From NCBI GenBank assembly GCA_903813345.2, contig CAIIXF020000012.1, forward strand, positions 12,194,932 through 12,258,931: a DNA stretch of 64,000 nucleotides. Reading direction: 5' to 3'. Each line of letters starts with the position of its first letter. Within the stretch, counting starts at the first letter, position 1. The notes beneath the pieces were generated by a model. That model ran no database searches. It saw nothing but the letters and a program-made list of their open reading frames with translations, and had not been told where the DNA came from. Shown here piece after piece: positions 1-10,950 of this stretch. Origin of the DNA: Owenia fusiformis. Lineage: Eukaryota; Annelida; Polychaeta; Sabellida; Oweniidae. The position numbers were made by a program, and so were the translations under genes.

Positions 1-1602
1 GATACTGAGACAATCAACTATGTTGTCAGAGCACCGATGCATACGTTCCTCAATATCAAAGAGGTGAACAAATCATACGTTATACGTCATTTTAACGTTG
101 CCGTTTCATCGATTGAGCGTGCATTGACACTGGCGAGATCAGGTAGACGGCAAGTGTCAAGTGACCAACTGCACGCCATATTGTATACGATACAAAAATG
201 CCTCCAGAATTACGAAACGTATGATGATAGTACAATAGGAAGCGATGTGCCTTTTGATATTGGACACATGGCTGGAGACTTTGACGTAGATAAGGTGCCG
301 GGATACACTGTATTTGAACAGTTTATGTTGTATATGTTCCCTCATGTTCAAACTCAACCCCCGGGGGTCAATAACGGTGAGTTGACAGCTGAGGGAACCA
401 CTACTGAAACAAAACATGGTGAACCCCAGTCCAGTCCTCGAGTGACAGGTGCAGTATTTAGTTTCGATGATTTTGACCAGATTCTCTCATCCCCTTTAAA
501 ACTAGAGCATGTCCAAAGCGTTTCATGCTTGGTGAAAGACAACGAAACAATGTATAATGTTGACATATCAGATGTATTATTTGGATTGAGTCTTGAGGCG
601 TTCATAGAGTCGCAAAAAGACCACCTCAACAAACTTGACGATAGTGGACATACACCAGTGCTAAACCTTATCAAAGCAGCGCATCTTTGGGCTTCGGATT
701 GCGAGCCGGGAGATCGGGAAGATTCCATTAACCAAAAATGGATAAATAAGTGCATGTGTTTATTCCTAAAATATGGCGCATCACTTGACATAATGGCTCC
801 CAAGGGAAAACATGCATTGACGTACTGCGTGGAATATGGTGAGCATAGCCTGTTGGAAATACTACTTAGTGGCGACGTTGATGTGAATGCTACGCAAGAC
901 GAGCAAGGTGTTACGACACTTCACGATGCAGTTAGAGCTGGTGATCTCTTCGCTGTAGAAATGCTGATAAACGCAGGAGCTGACGTCAATATTGCAACCA
1001 ACCTCCAGATCGAATATTCCAAACGCTTCAACATTCCAGAATATCAATACCAATCCAAAGAAGTGGTGTCAAAATTTCATAATTATGGCGATGGCCCGTT
1101 GCACTCTGCTGTAAAACGTAATAACCTTGAACTTATAAGAACTCTGCTGAAAGACCATTCTATAAACATGAACATACGTAACAAAAGTGGCATCACACCT
1201 GCTATAATCGCCACTATCACTGACAATGTGACAATTTTGAATCTGTTGATAGAAGAACGCGCCGATGTGAACATCGCAGATAACACAGGGTGGACACCGC
1301 TCCACCACGCATCATGCTCGGAAAACAAACGGATAATAAGAGTTCTTCTGCTAGCAGGCGCCAACAGACACGCCACTGACAAGCATGGAAGAACGCCCGT
1401 TCAAGTGGGCAATGGATTCTCATCTGAGAAGATCCTGTGTGAGATAGGTGAGGGGCTAGAGAGTTTACAGGACTGGGCAAGGTGGACAATAAGGAATAGG
1501 CTTGGAGCGTCACATCCAAGAGGACACGTAACTGCAAATAGCGCTCATGCATTACCCATACCAAACAAACTGAAATATTTGATCACTGAACTCGGTTTGT
1601 GA
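1..1602 (+). CDS. Ankyrin repeat and SOCS box (ASB-like) protein, 3' part
   Basis: The reading frame is open from base 1 to a TGA at 1600-1602. The first visible Met is at 37, but 12 further codons are open upstream, so the true start may lie outside the window. Counting from Met37, residues about 200-465 hold five to six ankyrin repeats with typical TPLHHA and ADVNIADN-type signatures. The last 47 residues match a SOCS box: a BC-box-like segment starting ESLQDWARWTIRNRLG and a Cul5-box-like LPIP motif near residue 506. In the ASB family, ankyrin repeats select the substrate and the SOCS box recruits Elongin B/C and Cullin-5 for ubiquitination. The N-terminal 180 residues match nothing I recognise. 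The family call is strong. The exact ASB orthologue is not determined, and a Cul2/VHL-box protein is a less likely alternative. Confidence 0.85.
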   Translation, partial: DTETINYVVRAPMHTFLNIKEVNKSYVIRHFNVAVSSIERALTLARSGRRQVSSDQLHAILYTIQKCLQNYETYDDSTIGSDVPFDIGHMAGDFDVDKVPGYTVFEQFMLYMFPHVQTQPPGVNNGELTAEGTTTETKHGEPQSSPRVTGAVFSFDDFDQILSSPLKLEHVQSVSCLVKDNETMYNVDISDVLFGLSLEAFIESQKDHLNKLDDSGHTPVLNLIKAAHLWASDCEPGDREDSINQKWINKCMCLFLKYGASLDIMAPKGKHALTYCVEYGEHSLLEILLSGDVDVNATQDEQGVTTLHDAVRAGDLFAVEMLINAGADVNIATNLQIEYSKRFNIPEYQYQSKEVVSKFHNYGDGPLHSAVKRNNLELIRTLLKDHSINMNIRNKSGITPAIIATITDNVTILNLLIEERADVNIADNTGWTPLHHASCSENKRIIRVLLLAGANRHATDKHGRTPVQVGNGFSSEKILCEIGEGLESLQDWARWTIRNRLGASHPRGHVTANSAHALPIPNKLKYLITELGL

Positions 1603-1647
1603 AAAGATGGAGACAAAATACGTTATGTAGAATATTGAAAATTGCCA

Positions 1648-1653
1648 AATAAA
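1648..1653 (+). terminator. Poly(A) signal AATAAA of the ASB-like gene
   Basis: A canonical AATAAA lies 46 bases after the stop codon, giving a short 3' UTR. No other gene on this strand is close enough to use it. Confidence 0.6.
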
Positions 1654-4600
1654 CTTATAACCAACTTAACTTTTAAAGGTTGTTAGTACGAAAAAATCAT
1701 GACTGATCGAGGCATTAAATTACAAGAGGCCATAAGGTCACTGCACGTAAAACAGTACTATCGAAATATATAAAAGTATTGACTCTGAACATGAATTTAT
1801 TTTTCCATATAATTTTTGTCTTATTTAACATTTATTTCACTCAACACTTACAAAAACACATACAATTCAAGTTCTACAAATGCGAAGAAGATAATGATAT
1901 GAATTTCTGGATAAATAGATCTAAATATTGAATTACCTTTGCATTTTCACGCACACACACTTAATACACATCTTTCGATTAAATGCTAATTCTTATTCTT
2001 ATATATGGCTTTTCAAAATGTGTTTCTTTTAAAAAAGAAAGAGCTCAGCACTTCTTTTAAATCACAAATACCATACTTAGTTCAACAACCCAAGGCATCG
2101 ACCTCAAAGTCCAGGATTTTCAATGATGATTATAAGGGTCTTTATAGATATATAAAGGCAACTTATTACCAAAGGGAACTTATTACAACAAATTGAAAAG
2201 GTCTTCATTGTATTTTTATTCAAGACATATTTTGCTAGGAGAATAAACTTTAAACATTTCATATTTGTGCATATCTTCTGACAAGAATATCCATGTAGAA
2301 TATAGTTAGGCTTACTATGATCTACAATAGTTAATAAGGCCATAATAAGTAGATTCTTTGTTTTGAATCCTGGCAAAATCCAAATCATGCAAGGGTACAA
2401 GGAAAACAAACAAAAACTCAAGAAAAAACACAAACTTGTTTGCTGAGAAATGTATACATTTTATGGGCATAAAAAGGGATGGCATACCAATTTGCAGTGA
2501 TTACAAACGCATATTTATACATCCTTATCCTATACAATATATTTAAGCATAGCTATTATTCAAGTGTACAAAATAAGAAAATAAACAATGTATGCTTGAA
2601 GTAATCAATAACATTGTCAATTTTGACACACATCAAACATCACATGTAATCGTCTGATTCTGATTGAACGAAATGCTATGGTGACTATACTTTCAGACCC
2701 TTGTGCTTGGAATTTGGATATGTTTGTTTATTCTGATTTACTCAAAATCGTGCAAGCAAGGTGACGCAAAACAGAGAATCTACTTCTTTTGGACTAATAT
2801 CACGTCCGATGATCGGAAAACAGAACGAAGGGGGAGAAGGCAATTTCTGCTAGGATGAAGATTAGATTTCTGATAGAAAATTCAACAATGTAGAAGATTT
2901 GTTTTTCAAGAGAAAGTTTACTATTGAATTGCTGAATGGATAGCTGCATGGTATGGTAAAATATGTTAGGTCTTCTATAATTTTTGAGCCTATACTCTTT
3001 TAAAATATGTGATCGATTAAAAAGGCACAAGGCCACCAATGCGCCCAAGTTAATGTTTTTGCTATAAACCAAGCAATAATGGTCTACATGACCTGTGATA
3101 AATATTTGTAAGTGACATTATCATCACAAAATTAATGCCATTGCTCTTTTAAAAAAAATTAGTTTCCATACGTTATATAAAAATAATCGAAAATAAGTTA
3201 GAATGGGACGGAGGGTGTGGAGAGGGGGGGGCAATATGTCTATAACACATGGAAAGAGGTGTTACTTGACTTTATGTCCTGAAACTCCAAATTTCCAACT
3301 TTCTCACTTACAGAGATGTAACATCCAGTTTCTTACTGAGTTACTGAGTTACTTTTTCAAATACAAGAATTCGTGCAAATTTGTTCCACCTTAAAGACAT
3401 GCATATTACTCCCCCTTCCTCCGTCCCCTCCGTCCCACCCTACCATTTTAATTATTTTCGATGATTTTACATAACGTATGTAAACTTATTTTGTAAAGAC
3501 ACCAATGGCTTAAAGTGTAGACCATTGTTGTTTGATTTATAGCAGACATTGAATAACCCAGATGCGAGTAGAAATAATCTTGATTTACGTCATTAAAAAC
3601 TCAAAATTCAGTCAAAGAAATATCATATTTGAAATCTACATGTAAAATTACTTCTAGAAATGTGGTTTTAAAAAGTGTTTATCAACTTTGAAAAATTAAT
3701 TTTCTTTGAAAATGTGACTTCTAGCTCGGGGAGATTCTCCATAGACCCCATGCTATAAAATCACAAAAAATGAAATATCTTTTCGTTTAGTGGACAGATA
3801 ATATTTTGCTTTACTGGACATATTTTCATTAGTATAAGTATCAGACACATAAGGGTTATATTAAAATTGAGCCACTTAAATTGATAATATTCAAGTTTAA
3901 GGGAACTTTCTTATATACCTGCCATGTTAATTGACCCGAATCAGCCACCTGGTGGTGAAACTGGTAACTACCTACTTGCATTTGGGTAATTGTGCACGTT
4001 AGTGGCCTTTTTGCGCCTTTTTAATAGATCTCATATATTGGAAGCATATCGGTTTTAAAAATATCCTCGAAGACCTAACATATTTTACCATACCGTGCAC
4101 CTATTCACATTTATTCAATAGTTAACTTTCTCTTGAAAAATAAATGTTCTAGATTTGTTGAATTTTCTTGCAGAAATTGCCTTCTCCCGCCTGCTCTACT
4201 CTGCTCTCGCCTGCTCTAAAGTGTTAAATTCTGTTTATATCTCTTTCTTTTAAATGATCAAAAGTATTTTGGAAATTGGGAAATTTATTCAGCATGAGGT
4301 TTACCAAGCCCAAAATAACAGAATAATGGCATTTAGTATTGTGATTGCATAATACCACAGTTTAATATATAGTCATGAATTCAAATTCAGTCACAGTCAA
4401 AAAGTTGCAAAAAATGCTGCAATTTTAAGTTCATAATTCACTTGGACTCACAGCCACACAAACTTATGCTTCCATGGAGAAAGTATGTAAGGAGTATAGA
4501 GCAGATATAACTACAATTATGACTAGTAGCAGAAGAGATCTACAAATGGTGAATGGACCCCGAATGACAACCCCCAGGAGTTTGGCCTCCCACTCACTTT

Positions 4601-5239
4601 GTCACGGTGGAAGAAATTGCTAAGAGCTTCCCTTTTTGGTAATATTTCAAAAAGATTTAGATTAAAGTATATGTTTTAGCATTATCTTGAAAAAAATCAA
4701 TTTTGAATATCTTAAACCGGCCATGAAACATGATTAAAGTTATATGTCTCTGCTTAGTCCAAACAACGTTTTATAAAGTGATGGCTCCGTATATGGGGAC
4801 TTTCATTGTCTGTTAAATGATACATGCATTTAATAACATTGCATTTGGAACACATTTAATTACAGATTCGGGCATTTATCGCATGTTGTAATGCAACTCT
4901 ATTAATTAAATTCAGCATACTTTTTGTGTTTCATGTTCAACCAAAGTCACCCCTTATTTACCCCCATAAATGTTAGGTTTAGTTATTTTTCTTTATATCT
5001 CACAAAATAACCTCACATTAAGGGTGCATCATAGATTATTTTGTTTTAGTTATTGATAGATGTCACCTTCGTCCAATACCTCTATTCCTGACCTTTTCCC
5101 GGACTTTCTTTTGTGTAATATTATTAAAATTGGATCAATAACTTTCACTATGCAACAGCAACTCTAATCTCAGACTAATATTGGAAGAAATGTAGGCTGC
5201 AGAAATTACATTGTAAAAGCAGTACATTTTTATCGCAGA
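1654..5239. other. Gene-free interval between ASB-like and CMTM-like genes
   Basis: AT-rich DNA. The short open frames here lack family similarity and splice context. The only structure I see is the large imperfect palindrome at 2831-4190. Confidence 0.6.
2831..4190. repeat. Large imperfect inverted repeat (foldback)
   Basis: The left arm (about 2831-3241) reappears reverse-complemented in the right arm (about 3394-4190), with a 150-bp spacer. Matching landmarks are GGAGAAGGCAATTTCTGC at 2833 with its complement ending near 4188, AAAATATGTTAGGTCTTC near 2960 with its complement near 4070-4090, and GGGACGGAGGG near 3207 with its complement near 3420-3437. The right arm carries an extra segment of about 400 bp (about 3560-3970). 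The arms are diverged, so the structure is old. Confidence 0.75.
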
Positions 5240-5510
5240 AACATCTAGATTTTTACTGAGTATTTGGGATCCATTTCGTCCAGTGTTTTATCTAATGTGA
5301 CATCGCATTTGACTAAGATAAGCAGCTGTACGCTAAGCGCGAGAAGGGGCGGATCAGTCGATGAAGGGCGAAAGGACAAGTGTACCGCTGCGATAAACGA
5401 AACGAAATCCAAGATTTGGCCACGAATTACAGCTTTTGTAGTACATCATTGGCGAAATATGTATGATGTTATACATGGGGATTAACACATTAATGGAGAG
5501 GATCTAATCG
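5240..5510 (+). other. Candidate 5' non-coding exon / promoter region of CMTM-like gene
   Basis: This stretch is richer in GC and CpG than its surroundings and ends at a good donor (ATCG|GTAAGAG at 5511). The next usable acceptor is at 7013, just before the CMTM start codon. It contains a 73-codon open frame (5264-5485) with no recognisable similarity. It could be the first non-coding exon, but only transcripts could show that. Confidence 0.25.
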
Positions 5511-5932
5511 GTAAGAGTTTTCGTCTGAGGGAAACCATTGTTTTTACAATATTTAGTGACCTAGATTTTCCGACTCATTCACCATCTGCCATTGCAGAGT
5601 ATTGATTGAATGATAATGAATCATAGGCCATCAAAATTTAGGTTTGCTTGCCTTCTAGACTAACACATGTGTTCTGGTATGGTTGGTTCATACCGATAGG
5701 ATAATAGTATCCATTTTATACAGCCATTTATTTAAGACTGAGGTTAGGACTCCGGTCGATACTTTATTTGTTCATAAGGGATAGCAGGGCAAAATGGGCC
5801 CCTAGGCTAGGAGTAGGAGCATGCATAGAAAGGACATTTTAAATATATTTTGGACCTCAGAAGGATCCTGTCTGGTTAAGCCATATTTATTGAAACATGA
5901 GGCATTGGAAATACAAACACAAAAATACAATA

Positions 5933-6243
5933 CAGTGGCGGATCCAGGAACCAACAGGGGGGGCCAAATTTAAGGTCAGAGAAAAAACTTCCGCGCAAAA
6001 ATTTTGGGCCCCTAAAACCGAAAATGGGCCCAAAATTTGAAAATTTGAGGCCCATTTTCTTCAAAATTTGGCCTAAAATTAAAAAAATAAGGCCTTAGAA
6101 GGCCCATTAATGACCAAAAGGCCCACTTTTTTGGGCCTTGAGGCCTTATTTGGCCTAAAAATTTTTGAGCCCAACTTTTTTTTTCTGGGCCAACCTTAGG
6201 GGGGGGGGGCGGGCCCCATCCCCCCCCCCCAGATCCGCCATAG
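5933..6243. mobile_element. MITE-like element, GGCGGATC family, copy 1
   Basis: The ends are inverted: GTGGCGGATCCAGG at the left and AGATCCGCCAT at the right. The interior is G/C homopolymer runs and repeated GGCCCAAATTTT-like segments. Related copies lie at about 6685-6942 and 49309-49549. A 62-codon open frame inside is not a gene. Confidence 0.6.
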
Positions 6244-6684
6244 GTACATTGAAATAAATTTGAATTGTAGATTTTTACTCACAGACCTACAGAAGTGGGG
6301 CAAGAAGGGTCACTTTTGGAAATGTGCCGCCATTTGCATCTGGCATCTAAATTAGCCAGAATCAATGACCAGAGAGGTCTGTCACATGATGACTCCTGTC
6401 AGGAGATGACATCAGGGGATATATTTTAAAATGGTAAAATAAGCTTGGTGGCCAAAAGCCCATTTTGCACCATGGCCCTTCTCACCCCTCTCTTCCCTAG
6501 TTAGGTTCTAGAATGCCATAAGGAAGATATACATTGACCAATCTAACAATATTGGCAGTCTCTCTCCAGTCTCATGCCAATATTGATCTGCGAATAGTTA
6601 ATACGTTATCATATGAATATAGTCTGGTGAAATGTGTATTCTGTACTGAATGTCTGATTTCTTGATATCACATGGGGTTATTGG

Positions 6685-6942
6685 GGGGGGGGCTTTCTGG
6701 GCCTCCCCCCTTGGGTGGGCTTAAAAAAATTGGGCCCAAAAATGTCTCGAGGCCCCATTAAATGGGCCTTTTTAGGAATTACTGGTTCTTTTAAGGGGTT
6801 ATTTTTTAATTTAAGGCCAAATTATGAAGAAAATGAGCCTAAAATTGGGCCCACTTTTTGGCTTTAGGGGCCCAAAATTTTTTATCAGACTTGAAATTTG
6901 GGTTCATCCTTGTTGGTTTCCAGATCCCCCCCTGGAATTCAT
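6685..6942. mobile_element. MITE-like element, GGCGGATC family, copy 2 (degenerate)
   Basis: It shares the interior GGGCCCAAAAATTTT and TTGGTTTCCAGATCCCCCC segments with the elements at 5933 and 49309, but its left end is not clear. The 86-codon open frame starting at 6824 is a by-product of the repeat. Confidence 0.5.
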
Positions 6943-7013
6943 GGTGAATATCATCCAATATATTAAAACACCAAATCATACTGTAAAATATTTAAACAAT
7001 TTTCTTATTGCAG

Positions 7014-7124
7014 AATTAGAAACGAAAGGTGAACAAAGTCACAAAGTCACAAGAAGCTCAAGGAAGGACATACCAAAAATATAAACCAATAAATCCAATA
7101 GAAACTAGACACTGAGAAAACAAT
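7014..7124 (+). other. 5' UTR of CMTM-like gene after a splice acceptor
   Basis: A pyrimidine-rich tract ending TTTCTTATTGCAG (7001-7013) precedes 111 bases of probable 5' UTR that lead to the start codon at 7125. It implies at least one upstream non-coding exon. Confidence 0.4.
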
Positions 7125-7289
7125 ATGTCTCAACAATATGCCCAGGATTACGGCCAGGCAGTGGGGGAGGGTGTGGCAAAAGGAGCCGCAGCAGGGGCAC
7201 AGGAACAAGCTTCAGGAATGTGCTCTTGTAACGTCCTAGATAGAGAATTCGTCAAGAGTATTCCTGGCATCTTGAAAGTTGTACAAATG
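7125..7289 (+). CDS. CMTM-like exon 1 (coding)
   Basis: It encodes residues 1-55, from MSQQYAQDYG to the start of the first membrane segment, and ends at ATG|GTAAGT, phase 0. Confidence 0.8.
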
Positions 7290-10176
7290 GTAAGTCATGA
7301 CTGCTAAAGTTAATCTAAGTCTGTCCTCTGATTTATGAAGGTCCCAGGTCCCAGCACAGTTGATCACCTGTAAAAAACAGGATATTCCCTTTTTCCAAGT
7401 ACAAATAAAACCTGTTTTAGTGAACACCTCTCTCTAGTGAACACCCGTCTCTAGTGAACACCTTCCTCAGCAGGTACTCTATTGACTTCTGTAAATTACC
7501 CTCTCTGTAGTGAATACCTACCAACACTAGGCGTTTTTTCTCAACAACAAAAAATGTTCAATACGAGGGTTGTCCCAGAAGTAATGCACTATATGCTCTG
7601 ACTTTATCAATAATTGATATTTTTCCATGAAATTTTCATATACACAGGTTTTACTGTACACCCATTTCTCCAAAACTCAGTATTTTGCAAATTCAGTTTA
7701 TGTATCCTGTATCTTGTTTGATTCTTTCATATTCACACACAAATGTCATTCATGCTAAATAACTTCATTCATATATTGGACCACATAAATGAACTTGAAA
7801 AGTGTTTTTCTATTTTATTGACAGTACAGTACATTATTTAATTTATACATTCTGTTATTGATGTTGTACAGTGATTACGTTGCCATAGTGGAGGGGCTGA
7901 ACCATATGCAATAACTTTTGAGAATGTGCCGAATTGTCCAAATTTAGAAACCATCCACAGCATTTGTTATTTCTAATGATGTGATTTTTGTGTTTCTTTC
8001 AGGTCCTGTCTCTTATAGGCTTCATATGTGTCACAACAGGGAATAAGTTAATTTGTCCCTACGGGTCAGCATTTGGCTGGTACGAGTTTGTCTCAATGGG
8101 TGCATTCTGGTCAACATTCGCTCTGTATTTGCTTTATCTGTTGAAGTGTCAAGATAGATGCTGCGCTTGTCCTTGGCTCAACTGGAACTTTATAGTAAGT
8201 GTACAGTGATCTCCTCAGGATTTTTCTCAAATGGGTGCAAAAATTCTCATTTTCACAATTCAGACAAAAATTTGTCAAAATATGCCAGTTTTTCATAATT
8301 TTTCTCATTTTCAAATGGGTGCAAATGGATTTTCAAGTGGCTGCTGGCCTATTTCCAAAATCCCAGGTGGGTGCTGCGCCCACTTGCTTTAATGCTGGGG
8401 AGATCACTGGTGTATCTTAAAGTCTGTAAAGTGGAACATAACATTAATCCTGTAATGTGCTATACAGTGAAACCTGTAAAGTGGAACACCTCTAGAAGTG
8501 GAACACCTCTGTTAGTCCTAAGACCAACTGACTTAATGTTACATGAACCTCTGTAAGTGGCCCAAGTCACTTTTTAGGAACCGAAGGTGTTCCACCTACA
8601 CAGGTTTTACTGTTAATGTTTTTACAATAATGATACATACACTCTGTGAATTGCTTATGAATATTTCATGAACAATCAGGAATTATTCAGGAATATTCAA
8701 TAACAAAAATACATGAAGCTATTCCTCAAAGTCTACCAAAAAACTGCAAACCAAATTTTGTGACTTCTACAAAATCCAATGTAAAGACATCATTTTATGA
8801 CTTGTATAATTCTGAAAATGTTGATTGATATTAATTTCAAATTCATCTATTTGTAGGAGCTGATTTACCTAGGAATAGTTATAATATGCTGGTTTATAGC
8901 TGCTATTGTGATGGCAGTACAGAACTGTGGACAAGGCGGCTTCCAGGCTGGGTCTGTAAGTACACTGGTACCAATTTGAGGGACACAGTATAATGCCACT
9001 GGTGACTCAGAGGATGGTTCTAGGGTTCTAGTCTTGCTTCAAGTCTCTGGATTATCCCCCCTTCCCTCTTTATATACTTCTCCACCAGTGGGGAGTTGGG
9101 AGGGGTGTAGTGGGGAAGGGGAAGTCACAAGGGCTTGTAGCTAAGACTTATATGGTCCATACTAATTAATGGCAACTAAATATGTTGATGAAAACATACT
9201 AATTAATGGCAACTAAATCTATTGATAAAAACATACTAATTAATGGCAACTAAATCTGTTGATAAAAACATACTAATTAATGGCAACTAAATCTGTTGAT
9301 AAAAACATACTAATTAATGGCAACTAAATCTGTTAATAAAAACATACTAATTAATGGCAACTTAATCTGTTGATAAAAACATACTAATTAATGGCAACTA
9401 AATCTGTTGATAAAAACATACTAATTAATGGCAACTAAATCTGTTGATAAAAACATGTTCTAACCAGACCTCATCACTATTATATTGTGAATTAGAGGCT
9501 GCGTGTTTATGAGCAAACTCTTTAGCATGATCAGCTGAATACTGAGCCTGGTTTTGGTATGGCGGAGTCTGGTTATTATTTGTGAAGAATCTAAAGACAA
9601 GGCTCTCTGTCAAAGAACTCATTTTAATGTCACCACCACATGTCTCCAACTTTTTTGTCGACATAATTTTCAATGCTAAAAATTTTCACTCTGGGACTTC
9701 CACCCATGCTAATGGATGTTTAATTCTAGTTTCCATCCAAATGAGATCATCTCATTTTGCTAATGGCTTGAAATTGCAAATTTCCATCCAATTAAAATGT
9801 CTGATATTATCGATTTCAATCTGTTTGAGATTCATATGAAATGTCTAAATGTATATTGATATTTCAAAATATCAAAGTTTTTGATATTTACAGTACTGTT
9901 TCATGCATTGACCAATCAAGAAAGTTATTTGAAAATCAAAAGGTTGTACAAAAAAACTAAAACTTACAAAACAAACTAAACAAGTGTTTCTTTCCGTTAT
10001 TCCAGGCCTTTGGATTCTTCGCATTAGCAGCTTATGGGGCCAATGAGTACTTCGTTGCTAGGACCTGGTGGGCAGCCCGCCAAGAGGCAAGAAATGGTAC
10101 AACAGGGGGTACAGGAAATCTTGACCCAAGCCAACCACAGTTCTCTGACCCTGAGATGGGAGGTAACAAGTATTAA
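7125..10176 (+). CDS. CMTM/plasmolipin-like MARVEL-domain membrane protein (four exons)
   Basis: Splicing 7125-7289, 8003-8194, 8857-8955 and 10006-10176 gives 208 residues plus a TAA stop. All introns are phase 0 with GT-AG borders. The protein has a hydrophilic, Ala/Gly-rich N-terminus of about 40 residues, then four hydrophobic segments (about 46-67, 80-102, 118-140, 153-170), then a short polar tail. This is the MARVEL tetraspan plan, and the segment layout fits the CKLF-like (CMTM) and plasmolipin group. Family members sit in plasma or vesicle membranes and act in membrane apposition and protein trafficking. The start at 7125 is the first ATG after the upstream acceptor. The introns hold TIR elements and a 37-bp minisatellite. 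Synaptogyrin- or MAL-like paralogues are alternatives within the same superfamily. Confidence 0.8.
7405..7662. mobile_element. TIR element of the ACAGTRAAACCTG family (intron 1 of CMTM-like gene)
   Basis: The left end resembles AAACCTGTTTTAGTGAACAC and carries repeated AGTGAACACC units. The right end is ACACAGGTTTTACTGTACA. Other copies of this family are scattered through the window. Confidence 0.5.
7563..7590 (+). repeat. Mariner-like terminal repeat remnant
   Basis: The segment reads ACGAGGGTTGTCCCAGAAGT and continues AATGC. It resembles the end of mariner/Tc1-type elements and follows a TA dinucleotide. I found no matching opposite end or transposase nearby, so it is a solo relic. Confidence 0.4.
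8003..8194 (+). CDS. CMTM-like exon 2
   Basis: It is flanked by TTTCTTTCAG and ATA|GTAAGT and encodes residues 56-119: the rest of segment 1, all of segment 2, and a Cys-rich loop (CQDRCCACPW). Confidence 0.85.
8463..8614. mobile_element. Complete short TIR element of the ACAGTRAAACCTG family (intron 2 of CMTM-like gene)
   Basis: It starts ACAGTGAAACCTG and ends CAGGTTTTACTGT, imperfect inverted complements, with internal AGTGGAACACCTCT repeats. About 150 bp with no coding capacity, so it is non-autonomous. Confidence 0.65.
8857..8955 (+). CDS. CMTM-like exon 3
   Basis: It is flanked by ATCTATTTGTAG and TCT|GTAAGT and encodes residues 120-152: membrane segment 3 and a Gly-rich loop. Confidence 0.85.
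9158..9453 (+). repeat. 37-bp minisatellite, 8 copies
   Basis: Eight consecutive units start CATACTAATTAATGGCAACT, with phase exactly 37 bp (9158, 9195, 9232 and so on). They differ by only a few substitutions, so the array is recently homogenised. It lies in intron 3 of the CMTM-like gene. Confidence 0.9.
9470..9624 (-). other. Possible small exon or relic ORF, antisense in CMTM-like intron 3
   Basis: Read on the minus strand from an ATG at about 9622, this stretch encodes a polar peptide starting MSSLTESLVFRFF and running through NNNQTPPYQNQ and HAKEFAHKHAA. Its composition looks more protein-like than the surrounding noise. No homologue is recognised. A weak donor (GAG|GTCTGG) could make it a first exon. 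It could also be chance. Confidence 0.2.
10006..10176 (+). CDS. CMTM-like exon 4 (terminal coding)
   Basis: The acceptor is CGTTATTCCAG. It encodes residues 153-208, membrane segment 4 (AFGFFALAAYGANEYF) and a polar tail, and ends TAT TAA. Confidence 0.85.
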   Translation, partial: AFGFFALAAYGANEYFVARTWWAARQEARNGTTGGTGNLDPSQPQFSDPEMGGNKY

Positions 10177-10225
10177 AGATACTAAGCCCTCATATCTGAA
10201 TATATGCATTCAGGGTAGTTAAATG

Positions 10226-10426
10226 ACATTTCCAACAGTTCATGGACATTTTCAACAGTCTAAGGACATTTTCAACAGTTAAAGGATATTTTCAACAGTT
10301 CAAGAACATTATTAATAGTCCAAGGACATTTTAAAAAGTTCAAGGACTTTTTCAACAGCCCAAGAACATTATTAACAGTTCAACAACATTTTCAACAGTT
10401 CAACAACATTTTCAACAGTTCAGTGA
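10226..10426 (+). repeat. Degenerate 20-21-bp tandem repeat in the 3' UTR of CMTM-like gene
   Basis: About ten units resemble TTCAACAGTTCAAGGACATT and begin 50 bases after the stop codon. If the poly(A) site near 12631 is used, they are transcribed. Confidence 0.8.
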
Positions 10427-10835
10427 GATATCAGGATTTTTTGTCACTGAACTAGTCAGAATAGAACATATTCTAGGATATTAAACAGTTGTCTCACATG
10501 TATTGTACATAGATACTAGTATTCCGTAATTCCGCGGCGTGGACGGAATTTGACAAAACTTCAATTTTTTGCAGAATCCCTGATTTTCATGAAAATCCCG
10601 CGGAATTACCAGAATTTCCAGAAATTACATATTTTACGATCTCCTACTTTTGCGGGGTATTTGAAGAGTGTCTGTTTATGTCCAACAATCAATCATTATT
10701 GAGTACAAGTACGATTTCACCGTGAAATTCAACATTCTATCACGTTTAAATTCGCTAAAGCGAGTTCGCTAATGACGCGCAGTTCTTACCTAGAAAGTAG
10801 CTGACTTCCGTTTCCGTTTTTCATCGTTTTAAAAG

Positions 10836-10950
10836 ATTGCAGAATTTGGACTTTTTTTGAAAATTTGTGCAGAATTTCGATTTTCTCCTTGCAGAATTTG
10901 CTTTTTTTCTTGCAGAATTTTTTGCAGAATTTTGATTTTTTTCATGCAGA
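10836..10950 (+). repeat. TTGCAGAATTT low-complexity repeat
   Basis: At least six copies of TGCAGAATTT alternate with T-rich tracts. Related words occur at about 10568-10625. No coding signal. Confidence 0.6.

Noticed and set aside
354-803. 149-codon minus-strand ORF opposite the ASB-like gene
   Set aside because: It is a shadow of the plus-strand coding frame, with no similarity of its own.
2800-3072. 90-codon minus-strand ORF in the palindrome
   Set aside because: The frame is not preserved in the opposite arm of the inverted repeat, and no domain is visible.
5264-5485. 73-codon plus-strand ORF as a separate gene
   Set aside because: No similarity. The stretch is better explained as a possible non-coding first exon ending at the 5511 donor.
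5876-6064. 62-codon minus-strand ORF with GPPCWFLDPP
   Set aside because: It comes from the GGCGGATC-family repeat. The similar frame at 6824-7084 has the same origin.
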